NCBI GenBank assembly: GCA_964646205.1
Contig: CAZYAZ010000026.1
Location: 3,752-67,751 of the forward strand
Direction: 5' to 3'
Length of the DNA stretch: 64,000 nucleotides
Source: UBA8437 sp964646205
GTDB taxonomy: Bacteria > Planctomycetota > Planctomycetia > Planctomycetales > Planctomycetaceae
In this document: positions 7,435 to 17,097 of the stretch, piece by piece
How the letters are laid out: every line of letters begins with the position of its first letter
How positions within the stretch are numbered: the first letter of the stretch is position 1
The notes under the pieces: generated by a model
What the model saw: the letters and a program-made list of their open reading frames with translations, nothing else
Told to the model about the DNA's origin: nothing
Databases searched by the model: none
Program-made: the position numbers and the translations under genes

Positions 7435-9432
7435 CTACCGCCCCCGGGCGTCGCGTCCGATCAGGTGCTGCCGCAGGAACATCACCACGGCAGCCGACAC
7501 GTAATCCCGGTTCGCCTTCTTGCGGAACCCGTGTCCCTCGTTGGAGGCATACACCGTCCAGACCGTCTGACGATTGGCACGCACTTTCGGCACGATCGCT
7601 TCGGCCTCGGAAAACGGCACCCGGGGATCATTGACGCCATGAGCCACCAGGAGACTGGTCTTGATCTTGCCGGCATTGTGGACCGGGTCAATCCGCCGGA
7701 AGAATTCCTTCAATTCGGGCTTGCGTTCGTCACCGTACTCGGCCCGTCGCAGGTCCCGTCGATAAGACTTGGTGTTTTTCAGAAACGACTCGAAACTGGC
7801 GATCCCCACGATGTCGACGCCACATTTCAATCGATCACTGAAGTGCACAAGCGAGCCGAGCACCATGTAGCCTCCGTACGAGCCGCCGTAAACCGCGACT
7901 CGCTTTGAATCCAGGTCGGGTTGGGTCTCGATCCAGTCCAGCAACGCGCCGATGTCCTTGACGCTGTCCTCCCGTTTCAGGCCATTGTCCAACCGAACAT
8001 ACGTCTTGCCGTAGCCGGCCGACCCCCGGACATTGGGCCGAATAACGGCCAGCCCCAGTTCGTTCAGGTAGAACTGGTCCAGGGACGAGAAACGGGGACG
8101 GTACTGGCTCTCGGGCCCTCCGTGGATATGAATCAGTACCGGGGCGGGAGCCTGTTTCGAGGCACCCGCGGGACGGAACACATAAGCGGGGATCTGTCGA
8201 CCGTCAAACGTCTTGTACCGGATCCGATCGGGCACGACGAAAGAATCCTCGTCCAGCCCCCCCACTTCACTGTGAGTCCAGCGAGTCAGTTTTCCGTCGG
8301 GCAACCGCATCGACCAGGCATCGGATGGCGAGTCCGGTCGTGACAGCGTGAAGCCCAGTTGCGTGCCGTCGGGCGAGAACTCCAGGCCGCTGACCAATCC
8401 CAGCGGCAGGTTGTACCTGCGGTAACTGCGACCAACCAGCAGATACAAACCACTCGCGCCGTCCTCGTTGGTGGAAAACGCAACCATCCCCAGCCCGGGT
8501 TCGACGGTCACGTCCGTCACGTTCCATGGCAGTTTCTCGGTCAAGAAGTCGTAGGTCATCGTCTTCAAATCAACACGCGCCAGTTGGCGAAACTCACCAT
8601 TGGTGTCGGTGGCGATGTAAGCCGAACGACCATCGGGTGAGAACGCCATGGCTCCGTGCGCTGCGGGCCGGGTCCCGGGAATGGGAATCCTTGTCTTCTG
8701 GCCGGTGGCCACATCAAGCAAGGCGGGATAGGTCTCATTGATCGATACATAGTGGTTGATCAACAGCGTCGATCCGTCACGCGTCCAATCCATCGCTCGC
8801 CAGTACTCTCCACTGGTCTCCAGCAACAGCGTCATCTCGCCGGGACGGTGGGGGTCGGCGATGTAGAGGTCCGTGTCCCGCCCATTCCGCTGTGTGCTGT
8901 GAACGATGGCAAACAGTCCGTCGCTTCGGATCGGACCCAGCACGTTCCGAGATTTTCCATCACTCAGACGCTGAACCTGGCCGGTCTCATGAGTTCCCAT
9001 CACGTAGACCTGGTAGTTCTCGTCTCCACCACGACTCATTGTCAGCATCAAGGCGCCGTCGTGTTCACCCGGCAAGTATCGCCCGGAAGCCGGCTCATCA
9101 AAAAACGTCAATTGATGCCGACGTCCCCCGGGAACACCAACCCGGTGCAACTGGTCGGTGTTGCCAAAGCGGGTCCTCACCAGCATCCCCTGCCCATCGG
9201 GAGACCAGCCTGAAAAAACAGCGCTACGGACGTTCTGGTAGCGGCGCAACCGCTCGACCAATTCGGGTGGAACCAGTGGAACCCCCGTGGCAGTGATGGC
9301 CGCGGGCTTGCGTGGATCGCTGGATTCCGAACGCTCCTGGGCCTGGCCAGTCACACTGCAGGTCACACTACCGGCCAACGCCACTAGCACCACCAACACG
9401 CTCACCGGCTGTCTCACTCCAACCTGATTCAT
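7435..9432 (-). CDS. S9 family prolyl oligopeptidase, secreted
   Basis: A serine peptidase of the prolyl oligopeptidase clan, 665 residues from the ATG at 9430-9432, which is preceded by AGGAGA. The N-terminus VSVLVVLVALAGSVTCSVTG is a signal peptide. Residues of about 60-390 form a beta-propeller (TolB-like segments such as MAFSPDGRSAYIATDTNG). The C-terminal alpha/beta hydrolase domain has the nucleophile in YGGSYGGYM (Ser about 517), the Asp in GVNDPRVPF (about 601) and the His in NEGHGFRKK (about 634). It likely degrades peptides in the periplasm or outside the cell. The gene is divergent from aconitase. Confidence 0.92.
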   Translation of the reverse strand: MNQVGVRQPVSVLVVLVALAGSVTCSVTGQAQERSESSDPRKPAAITATGVPLVPPELVERLRRYQNVRSAVFSGWSPDGQGMLVRTRFGNTDQLHRVGVPGGRRHQLTFFDEPASGRYLPGEHDGALMLTMSRGGDENYQVYVMGTHETGQVQRLSDGKSRNVLGPIRSDGLFAIVHSTQRNGRDTDLYIADPHRPGEMTLLLETSGEYWRAMDWTRDGSTLLINHYVSINETYPALLDVATGQKTRIPIPGTRPAAHGAMAFSPDGRSAYIATDTNGEFRQLARVDLKTMTYDFLTEKLPWNVTDVTVEPGLGMVAFSTNEDGASGLYLLVGRSYRRYNLPLGLVSGLEFSPDGTQLGFTLSRPDSPSDAWSMRLPDGKLTRWTHSEVGGLDEDSFVVPDRIRYKTFDGRQIPAYVFRPAGASKQAPAPVLIHIHGGPESQYRPRFSSLDQFYLNELGLAVIRPNVRGSAGYGKTYVRLDNGLKREDSVKDIGALLDWIETQPDLDSKRVAVYGGSYGGYMVLGSLVHFSDRLKCGVDIVGIASFESFLKNTKSYRRDLRRAEYGDERKPELKEFFRRIDPVHNAGKIKTSLLVAHGVNDPRVPFSEAEAIVPKVRANRQTVWTVYASNEGHGFRKKANRDYVSAAVVMFLRQHLIGRDARGR

Positions 9433-9614
9433 CACTGTTTCTCCTGTTGATCTCTGGCGGCACCGCTTCACAAACCTCGGCCGCTTTGCCAGCGTTCGAC
9501 GAGGCCATACAATGAGTGCGGCGTCGCAGGATGCCACGATCATCCCGGCGGTCGACAGCTTACTCGTCCAACCCCGGGTTGACCACACGCTCACCCAACA
9601 GGAGTTCTCTCGAG

Positions 9615-12287
9615 ATGACCTCGACCAACCCCTTCGACGCCACCGCCACACTGGCCACCAGCGGTGGCGATGTCACATATTACAGCCTGAAAAAACTGGC
9701 CGACGACGGCCTGGGCGACATCGACACCCTGCCCTACTCGATTCGAGTCCTGCTCGAGGCTTGCCTACGCAACGTGGATGGATTCGTCGTCACCGCCGAC
9801 GACGTCACCGCGTTGGCCGGCTGGACAGCCGAAGCGACCAATCCGGCAGAAATCCCGTTCAAGCCGGGTCGCGTGGTGCTGCAGGACTTCACCGGCGTAC
9901 CGGCCGTCGTCGACCTCGCTGCACTCCGCTCGGCGATGGTCCGACTGGGAGGTGACCCCAGCAAGATCAATCCACTGGTCCCCTGTGACCTGGTCGTGGA
10001 CCACTCGGTCCAGGTGGATCGTTTCGCCTCAATTGACGCCCTCTCTCACAACGTCGATCGGGAATTCCAACGCAACGAGGAACGCTATGGGTTCCTCCGC
10101 TGGGGCCAGCAGGCCTTCGACAACTTCCGGGTGATCCCACCGGCCACCGGAATCGTCCACCAGGTCAACCTCGAGTATCTCGCGCGAGTCGTGATGGTTG
10201 AAGACGGCGTGGCCTACCCCGACAGCCTGGTCGGAACCGACAGCCACACCACGATGATCAACGGGCTGGGAGTTGTCGGCTGGGGCGTGGGCGGCATCGA
10301 AGCCGAAGCGGTGATGCTCGGCCAGCCGATCTACATGCTCACACCCGAGGTGGTCGGATTCGAACTCTCCGGGCAGTTGCCCGAAGGATCCACCGCGACT
10401 GACCTGGTGCTGACGGTGACGCAGATGCTGCGCGCCCACGGCGTGGTCGGGAAATTCGTCGAGTTCCATGGCGAGGGACTCGATGCGATCTCACTGGCCG
10501 ACCGTGCCACCCTGGCCAACATGGCGCCAGAGTACGGAGCAACCATGGGGTTCTTTCCCGTCGATGGGGAGACGTTGCGGTACCTGCAACGGACCGGGCG
10601 CCCGGACGAGACGATCGACCTGGTCGAGCGCTACACCAAGGAGCAGGGACTGTTTCGTACTCCCGATTCGCCCACACCACGTTTCAGCAGCACCCTCGCA
10701 CTCGACATGAGTACTGTCGTCCCATCCCTGGCCGGCCCCAAGCGGCCCCAGGACCGAATCACCCTGGATTCCATGCAGACACAATGGCACAAGGACCTGG
10801 CCGAGACGTTCGAGAAACCCGAACCATCACCGGCCGTCACCGTCAGTCTCGACGAAGACACTTCCTCGATCACCGACGGGGCCGTGGTGATTGCCGCGAT
10901 CACCAGTTGCACCAACACGAGCAATCCCAGCGTGATGATCGCGGCAGGACTCCTGGCCCAAAACGCCGTCGCACGCGGCCTGACCCGCCAACCGTGGGTC
11001 AAGACCAGCCTCGCGCCCGGCAGCCGGGTCGTGACCGACTACCTCAATCGAGCGGAACTCACCAAACCTCTCGAACAACTCGGCTTCCACACCGTTGGCT
11101 ACGGCTGCACGACCTGCATCGGAAACAGTGGTCCGATCTCCGAATCAATCTCCGATGCCATCACGTCAGCCGACCTGGTCGCCGCGGCTGTGCTCTCGGG
11201 CAACCGCAACTTCGAGGGACGAATCAGCCCGTGGGTGAAAGCCAACTACCTGGCCAGCCCTCCACTGGTCGTCGCCTACGCGCTGGCCGGCACCACCGAT
11301 ATCGATCTCGCCAATGACCCCCTGGGACATGACACCGAGGGCCAGCCCGTGATGCTCTCAGACATCTGGCCCTCCCAACAGGAGGTTGCCGATGCCGTTT
11401 CCAATTCGATGTCACCGGAAATGTACGTCGAACAGTACGGCGCGGCCGCCGATGGGCCTCCACAATGGCAGGCCATCGCCGGAGCCGAGGGGAATGTCTT
11501 TGACTGGGATGAACAGAGCACCTACGTGCAGGAGCCGCCATTCTTCGTCGAGATGCCTCCGGAACCACCGCCAATCGCGGCGATCTCTGGTGCCCGGGTT
11601 CTCGTCAGCGTCAACGACAGCGTCACCACCGACCACATTTCCCCGGCTGGCTCCATCAATGCCGATTCGCCGGCCGGGCTATTCCTGCAGGACAGTGGTG
11701 TCCCCCCGGTGGAATTCAACAGCTACGGCAGCCGCCGGGGCAATGACCGGGTGATGACGCGAGGGACGTTCGCCAACATCCGGCTTCGCAATCTCATGGC
11801 TCCGGGAACCGAGGGAGGAATCACCACGCACCTGCCCACCGGTGAACAGATGTCCATCTACGATGCGGCCAACAAGTACCAGGCCGACGGCACGCCACTG
11901 GTCGTTTTGGCCGGCTCTGAATACGGCACCGGCTCGTCACGCGACTGGGCCGCCAAGGGGACCTACCTGCTGGGAATCCGGGCGGTCATCGCCACCAGCT
12001 ACGAACGGATTCACCGCTCCAATCTTGTCGGAATGGGCGTGCTGCCGCTTCAATTCCGTGATGGTGAAAGCCGGGATTCACTCGACCTGGACGGATCAGA
12101 AACCTACGACATCACGCTCGACGATGATCTCAAGCCACGGCAGGCCATCGAGGTGACCGCCACCCGCGAGGACGGTTCGGTCGTGCACTTCGTGGTCACC
12201 TGCCGCATCGACACACCAGTCGAAATCGACTACTACCGCAACGGTGGCATCCTGCACACCGTGCTTCGCCAACTCGCCGGAAACTGA
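9615..12287 (+). CDS. acnA: aconitate hydratase AcnA
   Basis: Aconitase isomerises citrate to isocitrate in the TCA cycle. The ATG at 9615 gives MTSTNPFDATATL and has AGGAG upstream; a longer reading frame upstream is not family-like. The 890-residue length matches AcnA/IRP-type enzymes. Motifs seen are VCHQ-equivalent GIVHQVNLEY, DSHTTMINGLGVVGWGVGGI, the first cluster Cys in TSCTNTSNPS and the other two in GCTTCIGNSG, then the swivel-domain segments DHISPAGSI and YGTGSSRDWAAKG. All three [4Fe-4S] ligands are present. Confidence 0.97.
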   Translation: MTSTNPFDATATLATSGGDVTYYSLKKLADDGLGDIDTLPYSIRVLLEACLRNVDGFVVTADDVTALAGWTAEATNPAEIPFKPGRVVLQDFTGVPAVVDLAALRSAMVRLGGDPSKINPLVPCDLVVDHSVQVDRFASIDALSHNVDREFQRNEERYGFLRWGQQAFDNFRVIPPATGIVHQVNLEYLARVVMVEDGVAYPDSLVGTDSHTTMINGLGVVGWGVGGIEAEAVMLGQPIYMLTPEVVGFELSGQLPEGSTATDLVLTVTQMLRAHGVVGKFVEFHGEGLDAISLADRATLANMAPEYGATMGFFPVDGETLRYLQRTGRPDETIDLVERYTKEQGLFRTPDSPTPRFSSTLALDMSTVVPSLAGPKRPQDRITLDSMQTQWHKDLAETFEKPEPSPAVTVSLDEDTSSITDGAVVIAAITSCTNTSNPSVMIAAGLLAQNAVARGLTRQPWVKTSLAPGSRVVTDYLNRAELTKPLEQLGFHTVGYGCTTCIGNSGPISESISDAITSADLVAAAVLSGNRNFEGRISPWVKANYLASPPLVVAYALAGTTDIDLANDPLGHDTEGQPVMLSDIWPSQQEVADAVSNSMSPEMYVEQYGAAADGPPQWQAIAGAEGNVFDWDEQSTYVQEPPFFVEMPPEPPPIAAISGARVLVSVNDSVTTDHISPAGSINADSPAGLFLQDSGVPPVEFNSYGSRRGNDRVMTRGTFANIRLRNLMAPGTEGGITTHLPTGEQMSIYDAANKYQADGTPLVVLAGSEYGTGSSRDWAAKGTYLLGIRAVIATSYERIHRSNLVGMGVLPLQFRDGESRDSLDLDGSETYDITLDDDLKPRQAIEVTATREDGSVVHFVVTCRIDTPVEIDYYRNGGILHTVLRQLAGN

Positions 12288-12330
12288 CACGGCCGCCCAT
12301 CCTCGCGGCACATGGCCACGCCGTTGGCGA

Positions 12331-13659
12331 CTAGACCTCTGGCAACGTCCATGGCTTACGCCACTCGGGCCGGCCACGCAACGCGTTGGCCTCCTTGTCA
12401 CCAACAAAGGTCTCCGTCTTCGTGTCCAGGACCAGCTTGCGTCCCAGTCGGGCTGAAATATTCCCCGAGTGACACAGCACGCTGGCAGGATGTCCGACTG
12501 TCTCCAGGTCACAATAGGGCCGCTTGCGGCTCTTGATACAGTCGATGAAGTTCTGCACGTGAGGCTTCTCGTGGCTGTCCCCGTCGCCGGCGGCCACTTG
12601 GCCGCTGCGATCGTAGGCCCGCCAGCGTCGGTTCCCCAACACGATGTATCCGTTCTCGCCGAACACGGCCGAACCTTCCGACTCGCCGAGGTACTGGTAG
12701 GGGCACCACACACGCATCTCGTAGGTCAGAATCCGCGGATGACGTCCCGAGTACTCGTAGTTGACCTGCAGCGTGTCGGCAAATTCCTGGCAATCATCGA
12801 AGTACCACTTGCCGCCACTGGCCGAGATTCCTGTCGGCAACCCCAGCGGATCCTCCTTCTGGGCCTCGATCGCCGCCTGGAGACCGGCGACAGCCATGTC
12901 GAGACGGTGCACACCGTCGTTGCCCAGGTCGCCGGTTCCGTAGTCGAAGAACCATCTCCAGCGACCATGAAACCGGTTGACGTTGAACGGACGCTTGGGT
13001 GCCGCACCACACCACATGTCATAGTTGACACCCGCTGGTGCCACGCCGTCCTTGGGGAAGCCGATGGCGCCCTGGCGAGAGCTTTCCCAGGCCTTGGCCA
13101 CCAGGCAACGTCCCAGTGCCCCCGTCTTGATGTACTCCAGCGCCGTCTGCATCCGCTTGGTCGACCGATGCTGCGATCCCATCTGGCAGACCCGCTTGTG
13201 TTTCTTCAGCGCCGCCACCATCCGCATGCCTTCGACAATGTTGTGGCTGTCGGGTTTCTCGACGTAGACGTCCTTCCCGGCGATCATCGCCATGATCGAG
13301 GGGATAGCGTGCCAATGATCGGGGGTCCCCACGACGATGGCATCCAGGGAGTTGTCGTCGATCAGGTGCCGAAAGTCGTTGGTCGTCTTTGGCTTGGTGC
13401 CCTGGCGACGGTAGACCTCTTCCACGGCACGAGGCAGACGGCGGGGATCGAGGTCGGCGATGGTCACGATTTCTGCATTGGCGTTTTCTGCAAACGACCG
13501 GTTCAACGACAGCGCCCGTCCACCAGCCCCGATGACGCCAACCCGCACACGCTCGTTCGCTCCGGCCTTCTTCGACTGGGCCTGGAGCCGGGTCGAGCCA
13601 ATGGTCGCAACTCCTGCCGCAGCCCCCGCCAGAAATCCTCTGCGATTCAATTCCGACAT
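12331..13659 (-). CDS. Gfo/Idh/MocA family oxidoreductase, Tat-exported
   Basis: An NAD(P)-binding oxidoreductase of 442 residues. The leader LNRRGFLAGAAAGVATIGS is a twin-arginine signal. The Rossmann motif VRVGVIGAGGRAL follows, then a Gfo/Idh core with VEKPDSHNIVEGMRMV, containing the conserved EKP. Planctomycetes carry many Tat-exported members, which probably act on sugars or their derivatives in the periplasm; the specific substrate is not visible. GGGAG precedes the ATG. The gene converges on aconitase with about 40 bases between stops and is divergent from the pseudouridine synthase. Confidence 0.92.
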   Translation of the reverse strand: MSELNRRGFLAGAAAGVATIGSTRLQAQSKKAGANERVRVGVIGAGGRALSLNRSFAENANAEIVTIADLDPRRLPRAVEEVYRRQGTKPKTTNDFRHLIDDNSLDAIVVGTPDHWHAIPSIMAMIAGKDVYVEKPDSHNIVEGMRMVAALKKHKRVCQMGSQHRSTKRMQTALEYIKTGALGRCLVAKAWESSRQGAIGFPKDGVAPAGVNYDMWCGAAPKRPFNVNRFHGRWRWFFDYGTGDLGNDGVHRLDMAVAGLQAAIEAQKEDPLGLPTGISASGGKWYFDDCQEFADTLQVNYEYSGRHPRILTYEMRVWCPYQYLGESEGSAVFGENGYIVLGNRRWRAYDRSGQVAAGDGDSHEKPHVQNFIDCIKSRKRPYCDLETVGHPASVLCHSGNISARLGRKLVLDTKTETFVGDKEANALRGRPEWRKPWTLPEV

Positions 13660-13786
13660 CGTCTTTCTCCCTGTTTCCCGGTGTTACTCCGAAACAATGG
13701 TCGCCGTCGGCCTTCCAACCAGAAGACGCATCCTCACGAGCAGGTTATGATCGGAGTTCGTATCATTGTGTCCGGTGCGATTCTCG

Positions 13787-14794
13787 ATGTCGAACCCAAA
13801 CCCACCGGCGAGCTCCGGTCCACCGGAAGTCCATTTCTCCGTTGCCGATTACCTGGGAGGCCGACGGATCGATGCCGTCGTCGGTCGACAACTGAGAAAC
13901 CACACGAGATTCCGCATCCACCGCCTGTTGCGAGCCGCTGCGGTCTGTATCGATGGCCGGGTCGCGTCTCCAACTCAGCGGGTCTACCCCGGGCAAAGGA
14001 TCGCCGTACGTCTGCTCGAACCTCCCGACAAGCTGCTGCGGGCCACACCGATGCCACTGGAGGTGATTTATGAAGACGAGTGGCTTGTGGCAATCAACAA
14101 GCCGGCCGGATTGATCATGCATCCGGCCAAGTACGACACGGCCGACACGCTGGTCAACGGACTCCAGTGGTACCTGGACCAGTCGGCACCGGCCATCGGG
14201 CTGCTGAGACCCGGCATCGTCCACCGGCTCGACAAAAACACGTCCGGTGTGCTCATCAGCACCCGGGATCATCTCTCACACCGGCAACTCTCGATCAGTT
14301 TCCAGGACCGGGAAGTCCAGAAGACCTACCTGGCCATTGTCGAGGGCTGCCCCCGACCGGAATCCGGGACCATCGACTCCCCGCTGGGCGGCACCACCGC
14401 CCCGGACTCCAGCCTGGTCTCGGCCGAACCAGACGCGATTGCACCAAGATCGGCTCGAACCGATTTCACCGTGCTCGAAAAACTTGCCGGATGCTCGCTC
14501 GTTGAAGCTCGACCGCTGACCGGGAGATTGCACCAGGTCCGGGTTCACCTCGCGTCAATCGGCCACCCACTTCTGGGAGAACCGTTCTACGGTCCTCGTG
14601 GAGAAATCCGCTGTGATCGTGAAGGCCGTCCACTGGTCACGCCCCCGGCCAACCCTCCCTGGCCAAGCATCGCACGTCACGCCCTGCACGCTCGATCGCT
14701 GTCCTTCAATCACCCGATCACCGGGCAACCGCTGACAATCGAGGCGCCGCTTCCCGACGATTTCCAACAGGTGCTCACCAGGGCCGCCAGGTGA
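13787..14794 (+). CDS. RluA family pseudouridine synthase
   Basis: Converts specific uridines in rRNA (or tRNA) to pseudouridine. An N-terminal S4-like RNA-binding segment runs from about residue 20 to 80. The catalytic domain then contains the start YEDEWLVAINKPAGLIMHP and the active-site motif HRLDKNTSGVL with the catalytic Asp. The C-terminal RluA motif LTGRLHQVRVHLASIGHPLLG (split here as LTGRLHQVRVHL and IGHPLLG) is intact. At 335 residues it resembles RluD/RluC, but the target site cannot be assigned. The ATG at 13787 has no clear ribosome-binding site; a TTG 21 bases upstream is possible. Confidence 0.9.
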   Translation: MSNPNPPASSGPPEVHFSVADYLGGRRIDAVVGRQLRNHTRFRIHRLLRAAAVCIDGRVASPTQRVYPGQRIAVRLLEPPDKLLRATPMPLEVIYEDEWLVAINKPAGLIMHPAKYDTADTLVNGLQWYLDQSAPAIGLLRPGIVHRLDKNTSGVLISTRDHLSHRQLSISFQDREVQKTYLAIVEGCPRPESGTIDSPLGGTTAPDSSLVSAEPDAIAPRSARTDFTVLEKLAGCSLVEARPLTGRLHQVRVHLASIGHPLLGEPFYGPRGEIRCDREGRPLVTPPANPPWPSIARHALHARSLSFNHPITGQPLTIEAPLPDDFQQVLTRAAR

Positions 14795-14818
14795 CGATCG
14801 ACCGTGAAGCCAGTCGCC

Positions 14819-16069
14819 TCACACCGCGTCGATCCGCCAGGCTGCCCCCTCGATCGGAGTTGGCGGCGCCACGGCAGTTGCAGGAAGAACACCGGAGGTT
14901 GTCAAAGGACCCGTCGCCGTCGCCGCCTCGCGTAGAAATCGATCATCACCGCACGAGGAAAGCAACCGGTCAACTGTCAGTCGACGCCGCATCCCCGCAG
15001 CCACGCGACCAATCGACGCGGCCACGTCCGGACCGGTCGCGTGAGCTCCCAGGACCCGACCACTGCGACGGGTCCAGAGAAGCTTCAGTGAATTGACCGC
15101 CCCGTCGACAAATCCCGCGCGGCCCGATTCATAATCGACACCCTCGGCCATCAGTTCTTCAGTTGTCCGCCCCGCTTGAAGAATCTCGGGACGTGTGCCA
15201 CTGGACGTCACCGCCGCCGCAGGACCTCGCTCGAAATTCCCCGAGAACAGCACGTCAACGGCCAGGCGTTTGCCCTGGTCCAGCGAGTTTCTCAGCCAAT
15301 CCGGATGACCGATAACGGACCCGACGGCACACACGCCTTCAACCCACGTGTTGAATCTCTCGTCACACCACAACCGGCCTCGCTCGTCGGTTTCCAGGCC
15401 AACCCGCTCCAGGCCGAGTGCATCCGTGTTGCCAATCCGTCCGACCGCCACGACCACGCGGTCAAATCGCTCGACATCGCCTTCGATCGGCACCACCATC
15501 GCTCCATCAACGGTCGGCCCCACCTCCAGCACATCCTGTCCGAGCCGCATCCGAATGCCCGATCGACCAATGTCCTCGACCACTAGATCAACCATCTCCG
15601 AATCACACTCTTCCAGCAGGCGGTGACGGCGGTCAAAGAGCGTCACTTCCACACCGGTTGTCGCCAGGAGCGTCGCCGCTCGGAGACCGTCACGCCCGGC
15701 TCCCACCACCGCAACGCGGTTGGTTCCCGCAGCACGCTCGAAAGAATCTGCATCCAGCACACGGTCATGATCCACCGCAAATGACGACGGAATCCACGGA
15801 CGACTACCGGTTCCAATCACCACGGTCTCGGCCGACACCGCATAGGATTCACTCGCCGATACGATCTCGAGTTCGCCGGCACCCACCAGGCGTGGCATCC
15901 CTGTCAACACGCGGACCTGGTCGTTACCCACCGGATCGGCGTGCCCCACTCCAGGCATGACCAGCACCACCCGGGCTCCTCGGGCAGCCGCTTCTTGGGC
16001 CACATCGTTGCCCGGCCCATCACCACCAATGACCACCAGGTCCCAGCGTTTTTCTTTGCTTTTCGACAT
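14819..16069 (-). CDS. disulfide-oxidoreductase-like flavoprotein homologue lacking key residues
   Basis: The 416-residue protein has the overall plan of the SthA/mercuric reductase/lipoamide dehydrogenase group. An N-terminal dinucleotide fold (WDLVVIGGDGPGN), the GTGSRPWIP motif, a second Rossmann motif (VAVVGAGRDGL) with an acidic strand end (VTLFDRR) and a dimerisation domain are visible. It lacks the redox CxxxxC motif, the GD motif near the FAD ribityl chain reads GSVIGHP, the first glycine motif has Asp in place of the second Gly, and the C-terminal HPT-type catalytic His is absent. It may be a pseudoenzyme or bind only NAD. GGAGA precedes the ATG at 16067-16069. Confidence 0.75.
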   Translation of the reverse strand: MSKSKEKRWDLVVIGGDGPGNDVAQEAAARGARVVLVMPGVGHADPVGNDQVRVLTGMPRLVGAGELEIVSASESYAVSAETVVIGTGSRPWIPSSFAVDHDRVLDADSFERAAGTNRVAVVGAGRDGLRAATLLATTGVEVTLFDRRHRLLEECDSEMVDLVVEDIGRSGIRMRLGQDVLEVGPTVDGAMVVPIEGDVERFDRVVVAVGRIGNTDALGLERVGLETDERGRLWCDERFNTWVEGVCAVGSVIGHPDWLRNSLDQGKRLAVDVLFSGNFERGPAAAVTSSGTRPEILQAGRTTEELMAEGVDYESGRAGFVDGAVNSLKLLWTRRSGRVLGAHATGPDVAASIGRVAAGMRRRLTVDRLLSSCGDDRFLREAATATGPLTTSGVLPATAVAPPTPIEGAAWRIDAV

Positions 16070-16323
16070 CGCCCGTCTCCACGACCCATCCGGCCGGTTA
16101 CATCTTTGACCCAATCAGAACACGCGGCACCGACAACTCAGAGCCGCAGCTAATTTATGGGCCATGGAACCGATCAGGTAAAATGAAAAGAGTCGGTCGA
16201 ACAGGACAACCGGGCAAGATGCATACGTTGATTCCGGTAATCCGGGTCATAAGGAATCAACAACAAAACAACATAAAGCACTACACAACAACATGTTGCG
16301 ACATTTTCTTTTACAAGAATCGG

Positions 16324-16974
16324 CTATTCCGGCTCGTAAGGTCCACCATCCGGAAGCAGCGACTCCAGGGGACACCCCTCGCACTTGGGCCTCGGCCCGC
16401 AGTGCGATTGGCCAATCCAATTGATCAGGAGGTCAATCTGTCGCAGTGGAATACCGGTCAATTCAGACGAGTGGCCGAACAGGTGTTGCCACTCGTCGTA
16501 TTCTGATTCCAACCCGCTCCAGCCGTGACGGCAGCCAACTCGGAGCGCGGAGCGCGAGAGTGGCATCGTGGGAACTTCGAGGACCACCAAAAGGATCCGG
16601 TCGACCAACTCGTGACCGATGCCGCGGATGGCTGTCAGTTCCTCACGTCGTCGTTGATGATCCTCTCGCCAGGCCTCCCCGGGATCGTCTCCCGGCCACC
16701 ATGCGGCCAGTCCCAGCAACGCCGCTGCACGTCTCGAATCTCGCCCCGTCTTCTTCAACGTCTCTTGCAGGACCTCCAGGGGCAGGTCGACCAGTTCCTC
16801 GGCTCGATCGAGTGCGATCGCTCCTTCGGGAGCGGGATTGCGTTTTGCCGAACCGGCGACAACGTCCACCAGCGTGGAAAACCGCCCTGGCAATTCGACG
16901 TTCTGAGCCCGCTGTCCCAACTCAGCAACCTCATGCAGCCTCCGGATGGCCTCACCCAGTCGTTCCGTACTCAT
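16324..16974 (-). CDS. HhH-GPD family protein (COG2231-like), degenerate active site
   Basis: A 216-residue homologue of endonuclease III-like base-excision glycosylases. The helix-hairpin-helix is visible as AIRGIGHELVDRILL, and the C-terminus has CGPRPKCEGCPLES, which resembles the iron-sulfur loop with three of four Cys. At the position where active relatives carry the catalytic Asp (VDAYTRR or VDTHV) this protein reads PLSRSALRV. The catalytic Lys of Nth is also absent, as in the COG2231 group generally. DNA binding is plausible; glycosylase activity is doubtful. It is divergent from the 5-oxoprolinase gene. Confidence 0.75.
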   Translation of the reverse strand: MSTERLGEAIRRLHEVAELGQRAQNVELPGRFSTLVDVVAGSAKRNPAPEGAIALDRAEELVDLPLEVLQETLKKTGRDSRRAAALLGLAAWWPGDDPGEAWREDHQRRREELTAIRGIGHELVDRILLVVLEVPTMPLSRSALRVGCRHGWSGLESEYDEWQHLFGHSSELTGIPLRQIDLLINWIGQSHCGPRPKCEGCPLESLLPDGGPYEPE

Positions 16975-17097
16975 ACATTCCTCTCCGAGACACCTGCGAA
17001 TTTCTGGCCTCGCTCATGATGTCGGTGACGTCACAGTCGAGCAACCTTGGGTCGACGGCTTGCCGTGCCCACCACCGGATCGGTAAATAGGGAGTCC

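Noticed and set aside
12469..14073. Open frame of 534 codons on the plus strand
   Set aside because: It is antisense to the Gfo/Idh/MocA gene and runs out of frame into the start of the pseudouridine synthase gene; no family features are seen.
16070..16323. tRNA-like or structured RNA in the AT-rich gap
   Set aside because: A GGTAATCCGG segment looked like part of a T-arm, but no cloverleaf could be built around it.
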